From positions 1 through 42,075 of the forward strand of contig JAFVWL010000063.1 in assembly GCA_017501695.1 (NCBI GenBank): 42,075 nucleotides of DNA, written 5' to 3'. The position numbers were made by a program, and so were the translations under genes. Of the stretch, positions 1 to 7,255 are shown one piece after another. Every line of letters starts with the position of its first letter. Positions within the stretch are counted from its first letter, which is position 1. The DNA is from Oscillospiraceae bacterium. Its GTDB lineage: Bacteria > Bacillota > Clostridia > Oscillospirales > Oscillospiraceae. Below the pieces are notes generated by a model, which was not told the DNA's origin, did no database searches, and saw only the letters and a program-made list of their open reading frames with translations.

Positions 1-34
1 GGTGATTTGGGCAGAAGATTTCGGCTCAGAAAAA

Positions 35-81
35 GTTTTGAAAACGGCAGAATACTTTGTGTATTGTGGCGTTTTCAAAAC
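35..81. repeat. Long imperfect hairpin downstream of the VanY gene
   Basis: Bases 35-55 and 61-81 form a 21-bp inverted repeat with two mismatches around a 5-nt loop. It includes a perfect 12-bp arm, GTTTTGAAAACG against CGTTTTCAAAAC. It lies past the stop codon of the minus-strand carboxypeptidase gene and overlaps the start of the dispersed repeat at 75-140. It could stabilise or end that transcript, but it lacks a long T-run directly after the stem. Confidence 0.6.
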
Positions 82-140
82 GCATTTATGGGGCGAAAGA
101 TTCGCCCAAAGCCCAAAAGGGGAGTTTTTAGAGGTGCCCC
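75..140. repeat. Dispersed 3'-end repeat, copy 1
   Basis: This stretch matches 4784-4850 at about 85 percent by eye, with a 2-nt gap. The shared core runs from TCAAAACG through GGGGCGAAAGATT to AGAGGTGCCC. It holds a small hairpin, GGGCGA/TCGCCC. Copy 1 overlaps the last three codons and the stop of the minus-strand VanY gene. Copy 2 begins just after the stop of the alpha-galactosidase gene. It is not a known family that I can name. Confidence 0.75.
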
Positions 141-1603
141 TTAGTAAGCATTTCCATGTATTCTTCCATGCACAGATCCGAATCATAAAGCTCTTTCGCC
201 AGCTCCACACCCACATAGCGGATGTGCCAGGGCTCATAGATGATGCCCGTATAATCGGTCTTGCCGTCGGGATAGCGGACGATGAAGCCGTACTTCCAGC
301 TATTCTCCCGCATCCAGGCATACATGGCCTCGTCGCCGCCCACGTCGGCAGCCAGGCCCAGGTGATGCTCACTGGTACCGGGAACCGCCACACTCTGGGC
401 AACCTTAGCCAGGGCATCCTCCTCGGTATCGCCTTCCTCTATGTACTGGGCAAGGCGCTCATCCCACAGGGCCTGCTGGTCCTGGGTGCTGCGGTAAATG
501 GAATTGATGGAATAGCTGTGTCCCGCTCCGGCGCAGTCTGCCAGCAGCCGGTCCAGGGCATCCACGATGGACGCGTCGATCCGGTACTCCCCGTACTCCG
601 TCAGTTCCACAACGTAGTCCTCAGGGACAGGGTTCCATTTGTTCACCAGGACCACATGCTTGCCCTGGGAGGTAAAGAACCGGGACACCCCGTCGATCTC
701 CACCTCGCCCACGGACATGGTGCCGTCGAGGCCCATGTAGTACAGAGCATCCTCATAGGTCAGCCAGCCGGTGACCAATTTGCCCTCCGGATCGGCGTAG
801 TAGCGGTTTCCGTCTGTTTCAAACCAGTCGGTGACAGGAATGCCGTCATTTCCCAGGAAATAGTGGCCATCCTCAAGATCGGCCCATCCGGTCATCAGGA
901 ATCCGTTTTCATCCAGGCAGTAGCGGTTTCCGTCCAGCTCCAGCCAACCGGAAGCCAGGATACCGTTTTCATCCAGGTAGCACTTGCCCTCGGGCATATC
1001 CTGCCAGCCCGTGGCCATGGTGCCATCGGCGTTCAGGAAATAGTGATTTCCCTCCAGTTCCAGCCAGCCGGTGGTCACGGTACCCTGATCACTCAGGTAA
1101 TACCGGCCGCTTTCCGTATCCAGCCAGCCATAGCAAAGGAAGCCGTTTTCATCCAGGTAGTACCGACCGGTGTCCAGATTCAGCCAACCGGTGACCATGA
1201 TTCCGTCAGAGCCAAAATAGCGCCGGCCCGATTCCATATCCAGCCAGCCGGTGACCATACGTCCGTCAGTGCCCAGGTAATAGCGGGTTTCATCGGTTTC
1301 CAGCCATCCAGTGATCAAAACGCCCTGGGGATCCAGGAAATAGCGGCTGCCCTCGTATTCCAGCCAGCCGGTATGAAGTGTGCCATCCCGGGCGGGATCA
1401 AAATAATAGGTCTTTTTGTCGATGGTCTGCCAACCGGTCAAAGCTTCACCGTTGTTGTCCAGGTAACGGGTCATGCCGCCGTCATTGCTCCAGCCGCTGC
1501 GGTCCAGAAGATGGCCGCTGAAATCCAGCACCGTCACACCGGCGGCAAGGATCACAAACAACGCTACAAAAATCGAAAGAATTGCCTTCATGGCTTTTCT
1601 CAT
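128..1603 (-). CDS. VanY-type D-Ala-D-Ala carboxypeptidase with cell-wall-binding GW repeats
   Basis: This 491-aa exported protein should trim the terminal D-alanine of peptidoglycan stem peptides. Residues 1-25 are a signal anchor: a basic start followed by a hydrophobic run. Residues 36-318 hold about 14 repeats of about 21 residues with the pattern TGW...YYL...DG, as in choline-binding-type wall anchors. Residues ~330-490 are a VanY/DacB metallopeptidase domain. Its ligand motifs are visible as SEHHLGLAAD and EPWHIRYVG. The start is supported by AAAGGGGG upstream of the ATG and by a promoter at 1626-1654. The last codons (Gly-His-Leu) and the TAA come from a dispersed repeat. The wall ligand of the repeats is unknown. 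The catalytic call is firm; carboxypeptidase versus endopeptidase activity cannot be settled from sequence. Confidence 0.9.
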   Translation of the reverse strand: MRKAMKAILSIFVALFVILAAGVTVLDFSGHLLDRSGWSNDGGMTRYLDNNGEALTGWQTIDKKTYYFDPARDGTLHTGWLEYEGSRYFLDPQGVLITGWLETDETRYYLGTDGRMVTGWLDMESGRRYFGSDGIMVTGWLNLDTGRYYLDENGFLCYGWLDTESGRYYLSDQGTVTTGWLELEGNHYFLNADGTMATGWQDMPEGKCYLDENGILASGWLELDGNRYCLDENGFLMTGWADLEDGHYFLGNDGIPVTDWFETDGNRYYADPEGKLVTGWLTYEDALYYMGLDGTMSVGEVEIDGVSRFFTSQGKHVVLVNKWNPVPEDYVVELTEYGEYRIDASIVDALDRLLADCAGAGHSYSINSIYRSTQDQQALWDERLAQYIEEGDTEEDALAKVAQSVAVPGTSEHHLGLAADVGGDEAMYAWMRENSWKYGFIVRYPDGKTDYTGIIYEPWHIRYVGVELAKELYDSDLCMEEYMEMLTKGHL

Positions 1604-1625
1604 GTTATTTCCCCCTTTTTCTCTT

Positions 1626-1654
1626 TATATAGCATACCACAAGATCGGTCACAA
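1626..1654 (-). promoter_or_regulatory. Promoter of the VanY-type gene
   Basis: On the minus strand, TTGTGA (1649-1654) and TATATA (1626-1631) are 17 bp apart. A TGC before the -10 gives an extended -10. It lies about 25 nt upstream of the start codon. Confidence 0.6.
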
Positions 1655-1825
1655 AACAAGAGCGGAAGAAAAAATGGGATCAGAAAGATAATTCGATTCA
1701 TTTTTTCATATTCCATGTTACATTTCTGCTCGAAATTTCGTATTAACATATATCAAGCTTCGACAAGAAGCAGCACCGCCGATTCTTCTAATTTCTTTTG
1801 CACCGGCTGTTCCAATCCCTTCCGC

Positions 1826-1886
1826 GCCGGCCTTTCGAATCCCGCCAAATCCATTAAAAAATCCGCACACCCCTACGGGGTGTACG
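1826..1886. repeat. 61-bp direct repeat, copy 1 (tRNA 3'-flank duplicate)
   Basis: It is identical to 2046-2106 except for two substitutions, and the two copies are offset by exactly 220 bp. It carries the ACACCCC/GGGGTGT stem of the tRNA terminator, but the outer stem arm is lost because the sequence after TGTACG diverges. No tRNA follows this copy. The rest of the non-coding stretch 1655-2003 shows nothing else I can support. Confidence 0.8.
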
Positions 1887-2003
1887 TTATAGATTTCACA
1901 TACTTACAATCTTTCGACCCTCTACCCCGCTGCAATAACTTTTTGATTTCCGTCCACAGCCGTAAAGGCCGCGTCCGGAAACCAAAGGATTCTCCCACGG
2001 CCT

Positions 2004-2030
2004 AAAAAAGTGTCCACCGGACACTTTTTT
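2004..2030. terminator. Bidirectional intrinsic terminator
   Basis: Twelve bases, AAAAAAGTGTCC, pair perfectly with GGACACTTTTTT around a 3-nt loop. This gives a stem with A and T tracts in both directions. A second small hairpin, CCCTGC-TTC-GCAGGG, follows at 2032-2046. For the minus strand this is a back-up terminator downstream of tRNA-Ala. Confidence 0.8.
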
Positions 2031-2045
2031 ACCCTGCTTCGCAGG

Positions 2046-2106
2046 GCCGGCCTTTCGAATCCCGCCAAATCCATAAAAAAATCCGCACACCCCTATGGGG
2101 TGTACG
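2046..2106. repeat. 61-bp direct repeat, copy 2 (next to tRNA-Ala)
   Basis: This is the partner of 1826-1886, with two mismatches. This copy includes most of the intact tRNA terminator hairpin, so it is probably the source copy. Confidence 0.8.
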
Positions 2107-2112
2107 GATTTT
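2078..2112 (-). terminator. tRNA-Ala terminator
   Basis: The stem pairs ATCCG with CGGAT and ACACCCC with GGGGTGT around a TAT loop, with one C/A mismatch. A/T tracts flank both sides. On the minus strand it starts directly after the encoded CCA of the tRNA and ends in a T tract. Confidence 0.85.
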
Positions 2113-2188
2113 TGGTGGACTTGAAGGGATTCGAACCCTCGACCCCCACAATGCGAATGTGGTGCGCTCCCAACTGCGCTACAAGCCC
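2113..2188 (-). tRNA. tRNA-Ala (anticodon CGC)
   Basis: This is a 76-nt cloverleaf on the minus strand. The acceptor GGGCTTG pairs with CAAGTCC, including the G3-U70 pair that marks alanine tRNAs. The D stem is GCGC/GCGC. The anticodon arm CCACA-TTCGCAT-TGTGG has CGC at 34-36, reading GCG. The variable loop has 5 nt, the T arm is GAGGG-TTCGAAT-CCCTT, and A73 is followed by an encoded CCA. A consensus promoter lies upstream and a hairpin terminator directly downstream, so it is a single-gene unit. Confidence 0.97.
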
Positions 2189-2200
2189 ATCGGCTCCCGT

Positions 2201-2229
2201 ATTATATCCTGTTTTTCCCTGTTTGTCAA
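2201..2229 (-). promoter_or_regulatory. Consensus promoter of tRNA-Ala
   Basis: On the minus strand TTGACA (2224-2229) and TATAAT (2201-2206) are both perfect hexamers with a 17-bp spacer. The -10 ends 12 nt before the tRNA 5' end, as expected for a strong stable-RNA promoter. Confidence 0.9.
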
Positions 2230-2269
2230 GCCGCAAGAAATTGTTCACAAAAAATCCATTTTTATCGAA

Positions 2270-2298
2270 TTGACAGTTTTTACAAGAAATGATATCAT
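2270..2298 (+). promoter_or_regulatory. Promoter of the TraB-domain lipoprotein gene
   Basis: TTGACA (2270-2275), a 17-bp spacer and TATCAT (2293-2298) lie about 54 nt before the start codon. It is divergent from the tRNA promoter, with about 40 bp between the two -35 boxes. Confidence 0.75.
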
Positions 2299-2351
2299 TG
2301 TCCCACAGGATTCAATACATTTTTCACAAGAGGAAAGAAGGAGGTCAACCT

Positions 2352-4727
2352 ATGACAACGAAACGACTGCTGGCGTTCCTGCTGGCCTGTGCCATGGTCC
2401 TGTCCCTGGCAGCCTGTACACCCACCCCGGATCCCACCGATCCCCCCACCGCTCCTCCCACGGATCCCCCCACTCAGCCACCCACGGATCCCCCCACAGA
2501 CCCGCCTACGGATCCCCCACCCACCGCGGCGGAGATCTATGACGGAGCGGCCCAGCTTCTGGCCGCGGTTCCCAGCCTGACCCAGAAGATCAAGATGAAC
2601 CGGACCCTGGAGGTCCGCGGTGAGACCTTTGTGGAATCCACCTCCATGACCCTTGCTCTGCAGAACCGGGGCACGGAGTCCATGACCGCCGCCCTCAGCG
2701 AAAAAACCGATTCCGACGGCTACGAGACCTCCTATTCCGAGATTTTCAAGGATGGCGTTCTGTATACCACCATCGACAAAAACTACAACTTCAAGGGAGC
2801 CATGACTGCCGAGGAATTTGCTTCCCGGTTCGCGCCTGTGGAACTGCTGGATCCTTCCCTTTACGGCAGCATCACCCAGGATGGCAATATCATCCACTTT
2901 ACTGAGCCCACTGCCGGTGAAAGCTGGATCATGCCGGAATACGGCACCCTGGTCACCGCTTCCGGCACCGCGGAGCTGGCGGAAGACGGCACCATCGCCG
3001 GATATACTTACGCGTTGACCTATGAGGTGGGCGGTTCCACCATTACCTGGGACATTTCCACCACCCTGAACACCACCAAGGCTGTGGTGGGCGAGCCCAA
3101 AGCCGACAATGTGTACACCGAATTGGAGCATGTGGACGCGCCCAGGCTCATGGAACAGGCCGCTGCCCTGCTGTATCAGTGCTACGAAGGCCACTCTGTT
3201 ACTGCCTCCACCACAGAGTCCATTATGAGTCAGGCCGCAGGATTCATGCGGAATCAGCGGACCGTTATTGACACCTGGGGTTCCGGTTCCGACTACAAGG
3301 CAAATCTCGATATCAGCATTTTCGTCATGTCCCCCAGTGGAGAAGACTCCCTGGATCAGGTGGAGCATTTTGAAAACGGCAAATATACCGTAGCAGTGAA
3401 CGACGAAAAGCCCGTTCCGCAAACCGGTGTGACTGCAAGCCATTTCCAGACCTACTGTGTCAATGCCATGACCGCAAGTCTGCCCCCTGTGAGTCTGCTG
3501 GAGGGCGCTGTGGTGGAAGACCTGGGCAGTGTGCTGTTCCTGGAGCTGAGTTTTGAGGAAGCCCTGGCCACAGGTATGAAGGAATCCATCTGCAATATGC
3601 TGTGGCAGGACGGAAAATTCCTGGATAATCTGGCATCCTCTTATACCACCAACAACATGGACGTGTATCTGTCCATCGATAAGATTACAGGCCTGCCCAC
3701 CGCCATGGGTTATTACTACGAGGGTGTACACACCATCGACGGTCAGGACTATATCCTGAGCCTGCAGAATGACCAGGCCTTTGATCTGACCAGCGAATAC
3801 GCCTACAAAAACATCACCGAAGATGTCCTGACTCCCGAGGAACCGGAAGAAAAGGCTACGCCCCTGTTCTACCATGTGACCGGACCTGACGGTCAGGAGA
3901 TGTGGCTGCTGGGCACCATCCATGTGGGCGATGCCCGGACCTCCTACCTGCCCCAGGAAATCTACGATGCCTTTGACGCTTCCGACGCTTTGGCTGTGGA
4001 ATACAACACCGAAGCCTTCAACGATCAGGTGGAGGAAGACGAGGAGCTTTCTGAAAAGATCTCCGATATGTACTTCTATTCCGACGGAACCACCACCGAG
4101 GACCATGTGGATCCCGAGATCTTTGAAGCCGCTGAAAAGCTGATGAAGGCCTCCGGCAATTACAGCATGAACGCCCCCTACATGAAGGCTTATCTGTGGA
4201 GCAATTCCATCGAGAACTTCATCCGGGATCTGGCCCGGGATATTTCCGGTCTTCACGGTGTGGACAACCAGTTCCTCTGGCGGGCAAATGACCAGGGCAA
4301 GACCATCCTGGAGGTGGAATCCGGTCTGTTCCAGACCGAGATGGTCACCGGCTTCTCCGATCCCCTGCAGGAGCAGCTTCTGGCCGAAAGCCTGATGACT
4401 GACCCCATTGCATACATGGAGGGCATCCGGGAGCTGTTCGAGCTGTGGTGCTCCGGTGACGAAGCCGCACTGATTGCTTACATCAACGCAGACAGTGAGG
4501 TTGACACCTCTGAACTGACGGAAGAAGAGCTGGCTCTGATTGAAGAATACAACAACGCCATGGGTCCCGACCGGAATGACGATATGCTGGAAGTGGCTAT
4601 TGGCTATCTGGAAAGCGGCGATGTGGTCTTCTACGCTGTGGGTCTGGCCCATCTGCTGGCAGAAGACGGCCTGGTCAACACCCTTCGGGAGGCTGGCTAT
4701 ACCGTTGAGCTGGTGACTTTTGAATAA
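2352..4727 (+). CDS. Lipoprotein with C-terminal TraB/GumN domain
   Basis: This is a 791-aa secreted lipoprotein. Residues 1-23 are a lipoprotein signal ending in LAAC. A linker of repeated TDPPT units follows (~25-52). Residues ~53-490 form a beta-rich region resembling extracytoplasmic lipoproteins such as LolA/LppX-like folds, but I do not recognise it firmly. The last ~270 residues match the TraB/GumN (YbaP-like) family. They open with MWLLGTIHVG and end near a second conserved motif, VGLAHLLAEDG. The paired GxxH-type motifs and the acidic EYNTE are typical. Family members are suspected metalloproteases or hydrolases, but the activity is poorly defined. The ATG follows GAAGGAGG with 8-nt spacing, so the longer upstream frame is not used. 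The gene has its own promoter and terminator and is transcribed alone. Confidence 0.85.
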   Translation: MTTKRLLAFLLACAMVLSLAACTPTPDPTDPPTAPPTDPPTQPPTDPPTDPPTDPPPTAAEIYDGAAQLLAAVPSLTQKIKMNRTLEVRGETFVESTSMTLALQNRGTESMTAALSEKTDSDGYETSYSEIFKDGVLYTTIDKNYNFKGAMTAEEFASRFAPVELLDPSLYGSITQDGNIIHFTEPTAGESWIMPEYGTLVTASGTAELAEDGTIAGYTYALTYEVGGSTITWDISTTLNTTKAVVGEPKADNVYTELEHVDAPRLMEQAAALLYQCYEGHSVTASTTESIMSQAAGFMRNQRTVIDTWGSGSDYKANLDISIFVMSPSGEDSLDQVEHFENGKYTVAVNDEKPVPQTGVTASHFQTYCVNAMTASLPPVSLLEGAVVEDLGSVLFLELSFEEALATGMKESICNMLWQDGKFLDNLASSYTTNNMDVYLSIDKITGLPTAMGYYYEGVHTIDGQDYILSLQNDQAFDLTSEYAYKNITEDVLTPEEPEEKATPLFYHVTGPDGQEMWLLGTIHVGDARTSYLPQEIYDAFDASDALAVEYNTEAFNDQVEEDEELSEKISDMYFYSDGTTTEDHVDPEIFEAAEKLMKASGNYSMNAPYMKAYLWSNSIENFIRDLARDISGLHGVDNQFLWRANDQGKTILEVESGLFQTEMVTGFSDPLQEQLLAESLMTDPIAYMEGIRELFELWCSGDEAALIAYINADSEVDTSELTEEELALIEEYNNAMGPDRNDDMLEVAIGYLESGDVVFYAVGLAHLLAEDGLVNTLREAGYTVELVTFE

Positions 4728-4740
4728 TTCCATACACGCA

Positions 4741-4771
4741 AACGCGGAACCGTTCAATACGGTTCCGCGTT
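4741..4771. terminator. Terminator between the TraB lipoprotein and alpha-galactosidase genes
   Basis: A perfect 13-bp stem (AACGCGGAACCGT against ACGGTTCCGCGTT) surrounds a 5-nt loop just after the TraB stop codon. A short T-rich tail follows on the plus strand. It can also serve the convergent alpha-galactosidase gene. Confidence 0.8.
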
Positions 4772-4783
4772 ATTTGCAACCTC

Positions 4784-4850
4784 TCAAAACGTATTTTTGG
4801 GGCGAAAGATTTGTCCAAAATCCAAAAGGGACGTTTTATTAGAGGTGCCC
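4784..4850. repeat. Dispersed 3'-end repeat, copy 2
   Basis: This is the partner of 75-140. Here it lies wholly outside coding sequence, 2 bp past the stop of the minus-strand alpha-galactosidase gene. Its ends can pair: ACCTCT-C-AAAACGT at 4779-4792 with ACGTTTT-ATT-AGAGGT at 4831-4846. The unit could therefore fold as one long stem around the GGGGCGAAAG core. Confidence 0.75.
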
Positions 4851-4852
4851 AT

Positions 4853-7138
4853 TTATTCTTCTGTGATCAGGTAGACATTGGAGCAGAAATCACCCTGATT
4901 GCGGCAATTGGGATCGTAGCCCGCCCCGGTAAACCGCAGGTGGAGCATGACGCCGGACATCAGCGCCGCGCCGGAGGCGGACATCTGTTCCACGCCGTCC
5001 TTCATAGGGTAGTGCCGGTCTACAGCCCGCAGGACCAATCCGTTGGGATCCAGATTCACCGGGGCGATGTGATGGACCAGGCTGCCATATTGGCCCACCC
5101 GGAGAAGCTGCTCCCGGCTGCGGAGACTGTAGCGTTTTTCCGGATCCAGGTCAACCAGCCGGAGCTGTTCATAGCCCGGCGCGGCGTGAATCAGTCTATG
5201 GAACAGACCGGCACAGGTTTTTCCGTCGCCGCTCACCTGCCAGGCTTCCCCTTCCGGAGCCCACAGGCGGCGGAAGCTGCCGAACTGGAAGGTCCGGCGG
5301 CAGGCCTTATAAAAGGTGATCTGAGCGGCGATTTCCTGCTCCTCCACAGGAAGCAGGTGCTTCAGATCCAGTTCATAGCCCAGGCAGCCAAAGAAAGACA
5401 CGTTGCCCCGGGTGGAGAGCGGGGTATTGCGCAGGGTCATGGAATGGGGCGCCGCCGAAACATGGGCACCGAAGGTGGACTGGGGATACAGGTAGCTCAG
5501 GCCCCGCTGGATATCCAGCCGTTCGATGGGATCCGTATCGTCACTGCACCAGACCTGGGGCGAGAAGCAGAGCATACCCAGGTCAAACCGATTACCGCCG
5601 GAGGAACAGCTTTCCAGCAGGATCTGGGGCCGGGGCCCGAAGATCCGGCCCAAAATCTCGTACAGGCCCAGGATGTAATCATAAGCCCGGCTTCCCAGGG
5701 CCACACTGTGGCGGTTCATGTCCCATTTGACATAGGTAATATTGGCACTGTCCAGGACCCGGCTTACATTTTCCACAATATAGTCCCGAACCTCCTGCTT
5801 TGTCAGGTCCAGGTGGAGCTGATTGCGGCCATAGACCCGGCGCAAGCCATCCTCCAGAACCCAGTCGGGATGGGCACGGTGCAGCTCCGAATTTTCATTT
5901 ATACACTCCGGCTCGAACCACAGGCCAAATTCCATACCCAGTTCATTGACCGCTTTCGCCAGTCCGTCCATACCATGGGGCAGTTTTTTCCGGTTCACGG
6001 TGTAGTCACCCAGGCCCGCGTGGTCATCATTTCGGGCTCCGAACCAGCCATCGTCCAGCACAAAGAGCTCACAGCCCAGCCTTTTGGCCCGTTTGGCCAG
6101 GTCCAGAAGGCGGCTATGGGTAAAGTCCATGCCGCAGCCCTCCCAGCTATTGTACAGGACGGGACGCTGGCGGTACTGCCAGGCTTTGGGAACGATGTGC
6201 CGGTTTACAAATTCATGGAAGCAAGCGGACAGGCCGTTGAAGCCACCGTCGGACCAGGCCAGCACCGCTTCGGGCGATTCAAAGACATCCCCCGGTTTCA
6301 GCTCCCGGGCGAAATTTACCGGGGAAATGCCCTGCATGACCCGGGTCAGGCCCTGGAAGGAGCGCTGGGCAGAAGAATAGTGATTGCCGGACCAGATCAG
6401 GTTAAAGCCAAAGACCCGGCCGTGGTCCTCCCCTGCTCCGGGCTCTGCCAGCAAAAATCCGGGCTGGTGTAGATTGGAAGAAAAGCCCGTGGTGCTGTCC
6501 GTGACCACCCGGCCACCGGTGACCGGCTGGCTATGGCGGCGCATTTCCGCGTTCCAGGCTCCGTGGAAGGAGATCAACTCATACTGGCCCGGCAGATCCA
6601 GACACAGGCTCATGAGCTTTTTTACCGTCACCGTTTTATCCGTGTTGTTCACCAACACAGCCCGCCGGACCAGTGCTGTCTCAAAGCCCGTATAATACAG
6701 CTTCAGCGCCAGGCCCCAGGGATGCTTCAGTGTCAGTTCCAGAGTCTGCTCGGCGTCCATGGCCTGAGGAAGGGTGCTTGCCATGGGCGCGCCGCCCTCC
6801 AGGAGCCGGTGGGATCTGTAAGCGAAATCGCAGGGAATGGCTTCGCCATCCATGAACAGTTCAATGGGACTTTCCCGGTAATCTCCCCGGCCGCTGCCGC
6901 TCCATTCCAGACTCAGCACATCCAGGCATAAGTTATCGGCATGGCCATAGACATTCTGTTCATATAAAATGCTGCTGCCCCAGCCGGGAGTGGGCTTACA
7001 GGCAAACGCCGACCCGTCCTCCGCGGCAACAGGAGCGCCAAAGTGCAGATGCTCCGGCAGTCCAAGCCGATTCACACGAAACAGGTAGGAGTATTTTTCG
7101 GTTTTGATATGGTGCACATCATTGTGGTATGTAATCAT
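4853..7138 (-). CDS. Alpha-galactosidase, glycoside hydrolase family 36
   Basis: This 761-aa enzyme removes terminal alpha-1,6-linked galactose from raffinose-family sugars, melibiose or galactomannan fragments. It has no signal peptide, so it should work in the cytoplasm on imported oligosaccharides. The N-terminal ~300 residues are the beta-supersandwich domain. The TIM barrel follows with FVLDDGWFG (~359-367), KWDMN with the nucleophile Asp473, and the SDDTD acid/base motif (~532-536). The length fits the bacterial AgaR/RafA-like group. The ATG at 7138 follows AAGAGGTGAT. The gene diverges from a GH13 alpha-glucosidase; the two share the intergenic region but have separate promoters. No sugar transporter or regulator gene is adjacent. 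The family call is very secure; the preferred substrate is inferred. Confidence 0.95.
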   Translation of the reverse strand: MITYHNDVHHIKTEKYSYLFRVNRLGLPEHLHFGAPVAAEDGSAFACKPTPGWGSSILYEQNVYGHADNLCLDVLSLEWSGSGRGDYRESPIELFMDGEAIPCDFAYRSHRLLEGGAPMASTLPQAMDAEQTLELTLKHPWGLALKLYYTGFETALVRRAVLVNNTDKTVTVKKLMSLCLDLPGQYELISFHGAWNAEMRRHSQPVTGGRVVTDSTTGFSSNLHQPGFLLAEPGAGEDHGRVFGFNLIWSGNHYSSAQRSFQGLTRVMQGISPVNFARELKPGDVFESPEAVLAWSDGGFNGLSACFHEFVNRHIVPKAWQYRQRPVLYNSWEGCGMDFTHSRLLDLAKRAKRLGCELFVLDDGWFGARNDDHAGLGDYTVNRKKLPHGMDGLAKAVNELGMEFGLWFEPECINENSELHRAHPDWVLEDGLRRVYGRNQLHLDLTKQEVRDYIVENVSRVLDSANITYVKWDMNRHSVALGSRAYDYILGLYEILGRIFGPRPQILLESCSSGGNRFDLGMLCFSPQVWCSDDTDPIERLDIQRGLSYLYPQSTFGAHVSAAPHSMTLRNTPLSTRGNVSFFGCLGYELDLKHLLPVEEQEIAAQITFYKACRRTFQFGSFRRLWAPEGEAWQVSGDGKTCAGLFHRLIHAAPGYEQLRLVDLDPEKRYSLRSREQLLRVGQYGSLVHHIAPVNLDPNGLVLRAVDRHYPMKDGVEQMSASGAALMSGVMLHLRFTGAGYDPNCRNQGDFCSNVYLITEE

Positions 7139-7158
7139 GCGTTATCACCTCTTTATTC

Positions 7159-7187
7159 ATTTTATCTGTCCCAGCAGGGACTGTCAA
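7159..7187 (-). promoter_or_regulatory. Promoter of the alpha-galactosidase gene with inverted repeat in the spacer
   Basis: On the minus strand TTGACA (7182-7187) and TAAAAT (7159-7164) are 17 bp apart. The spacer contains the palindrome GTCCC-TGCT-GGGAC, placed where a repressor would block RNA polymerase. Confidence 0.75.
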
Positions 7188-7198
7188 TGAGATTTTTG

Positions 7199-7227
7199 GT
7201 GACAAGGCACAAATCCTGTGCTACAAT
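7199..7227 (+). promoter_or_regulatory. Promoter of the GH13 gene with inverted repeat in the spacer
   Basis: GTGACA (7199-7204), a 17-bp spacer and TACAAT (7222-7227), with an extended -10 TGC. The spacer holds GCACA-AATCC-TGTGC (7207-7221), a possible operator. Confidence 0.75.
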
Positions 7228-7255
7228 AGAGAAAATCATGTAAAGGAGCGATTCT

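Noticed and set aside
2-2005. Long plus-strand open frame across the VanY gene
   Set aside because: It is the antisense shadow of a gene with clear motifs on the minus strand, and has no family signature or ribosome site.
1896-2090. 64-codon minus-strand frame
   Set aside because: It runs through two terminator hairpins and the tRNA flank repeat, and shows no protein-like pattern.
1604-2351. Prophage or integrative-element attachment site at tRNA-Ala
   Set aside because: A flank duplication exists, but no integrase and no copy of the tRNA 3' end itself is seen.
2295-4757. 820-codon frame antisense to the TraB lipoprotein gene
   Set aside because: The plus-strand gene has signal, motifs, promoter and terminator. 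The antisense frame is a by-product of GC-rich codon use.
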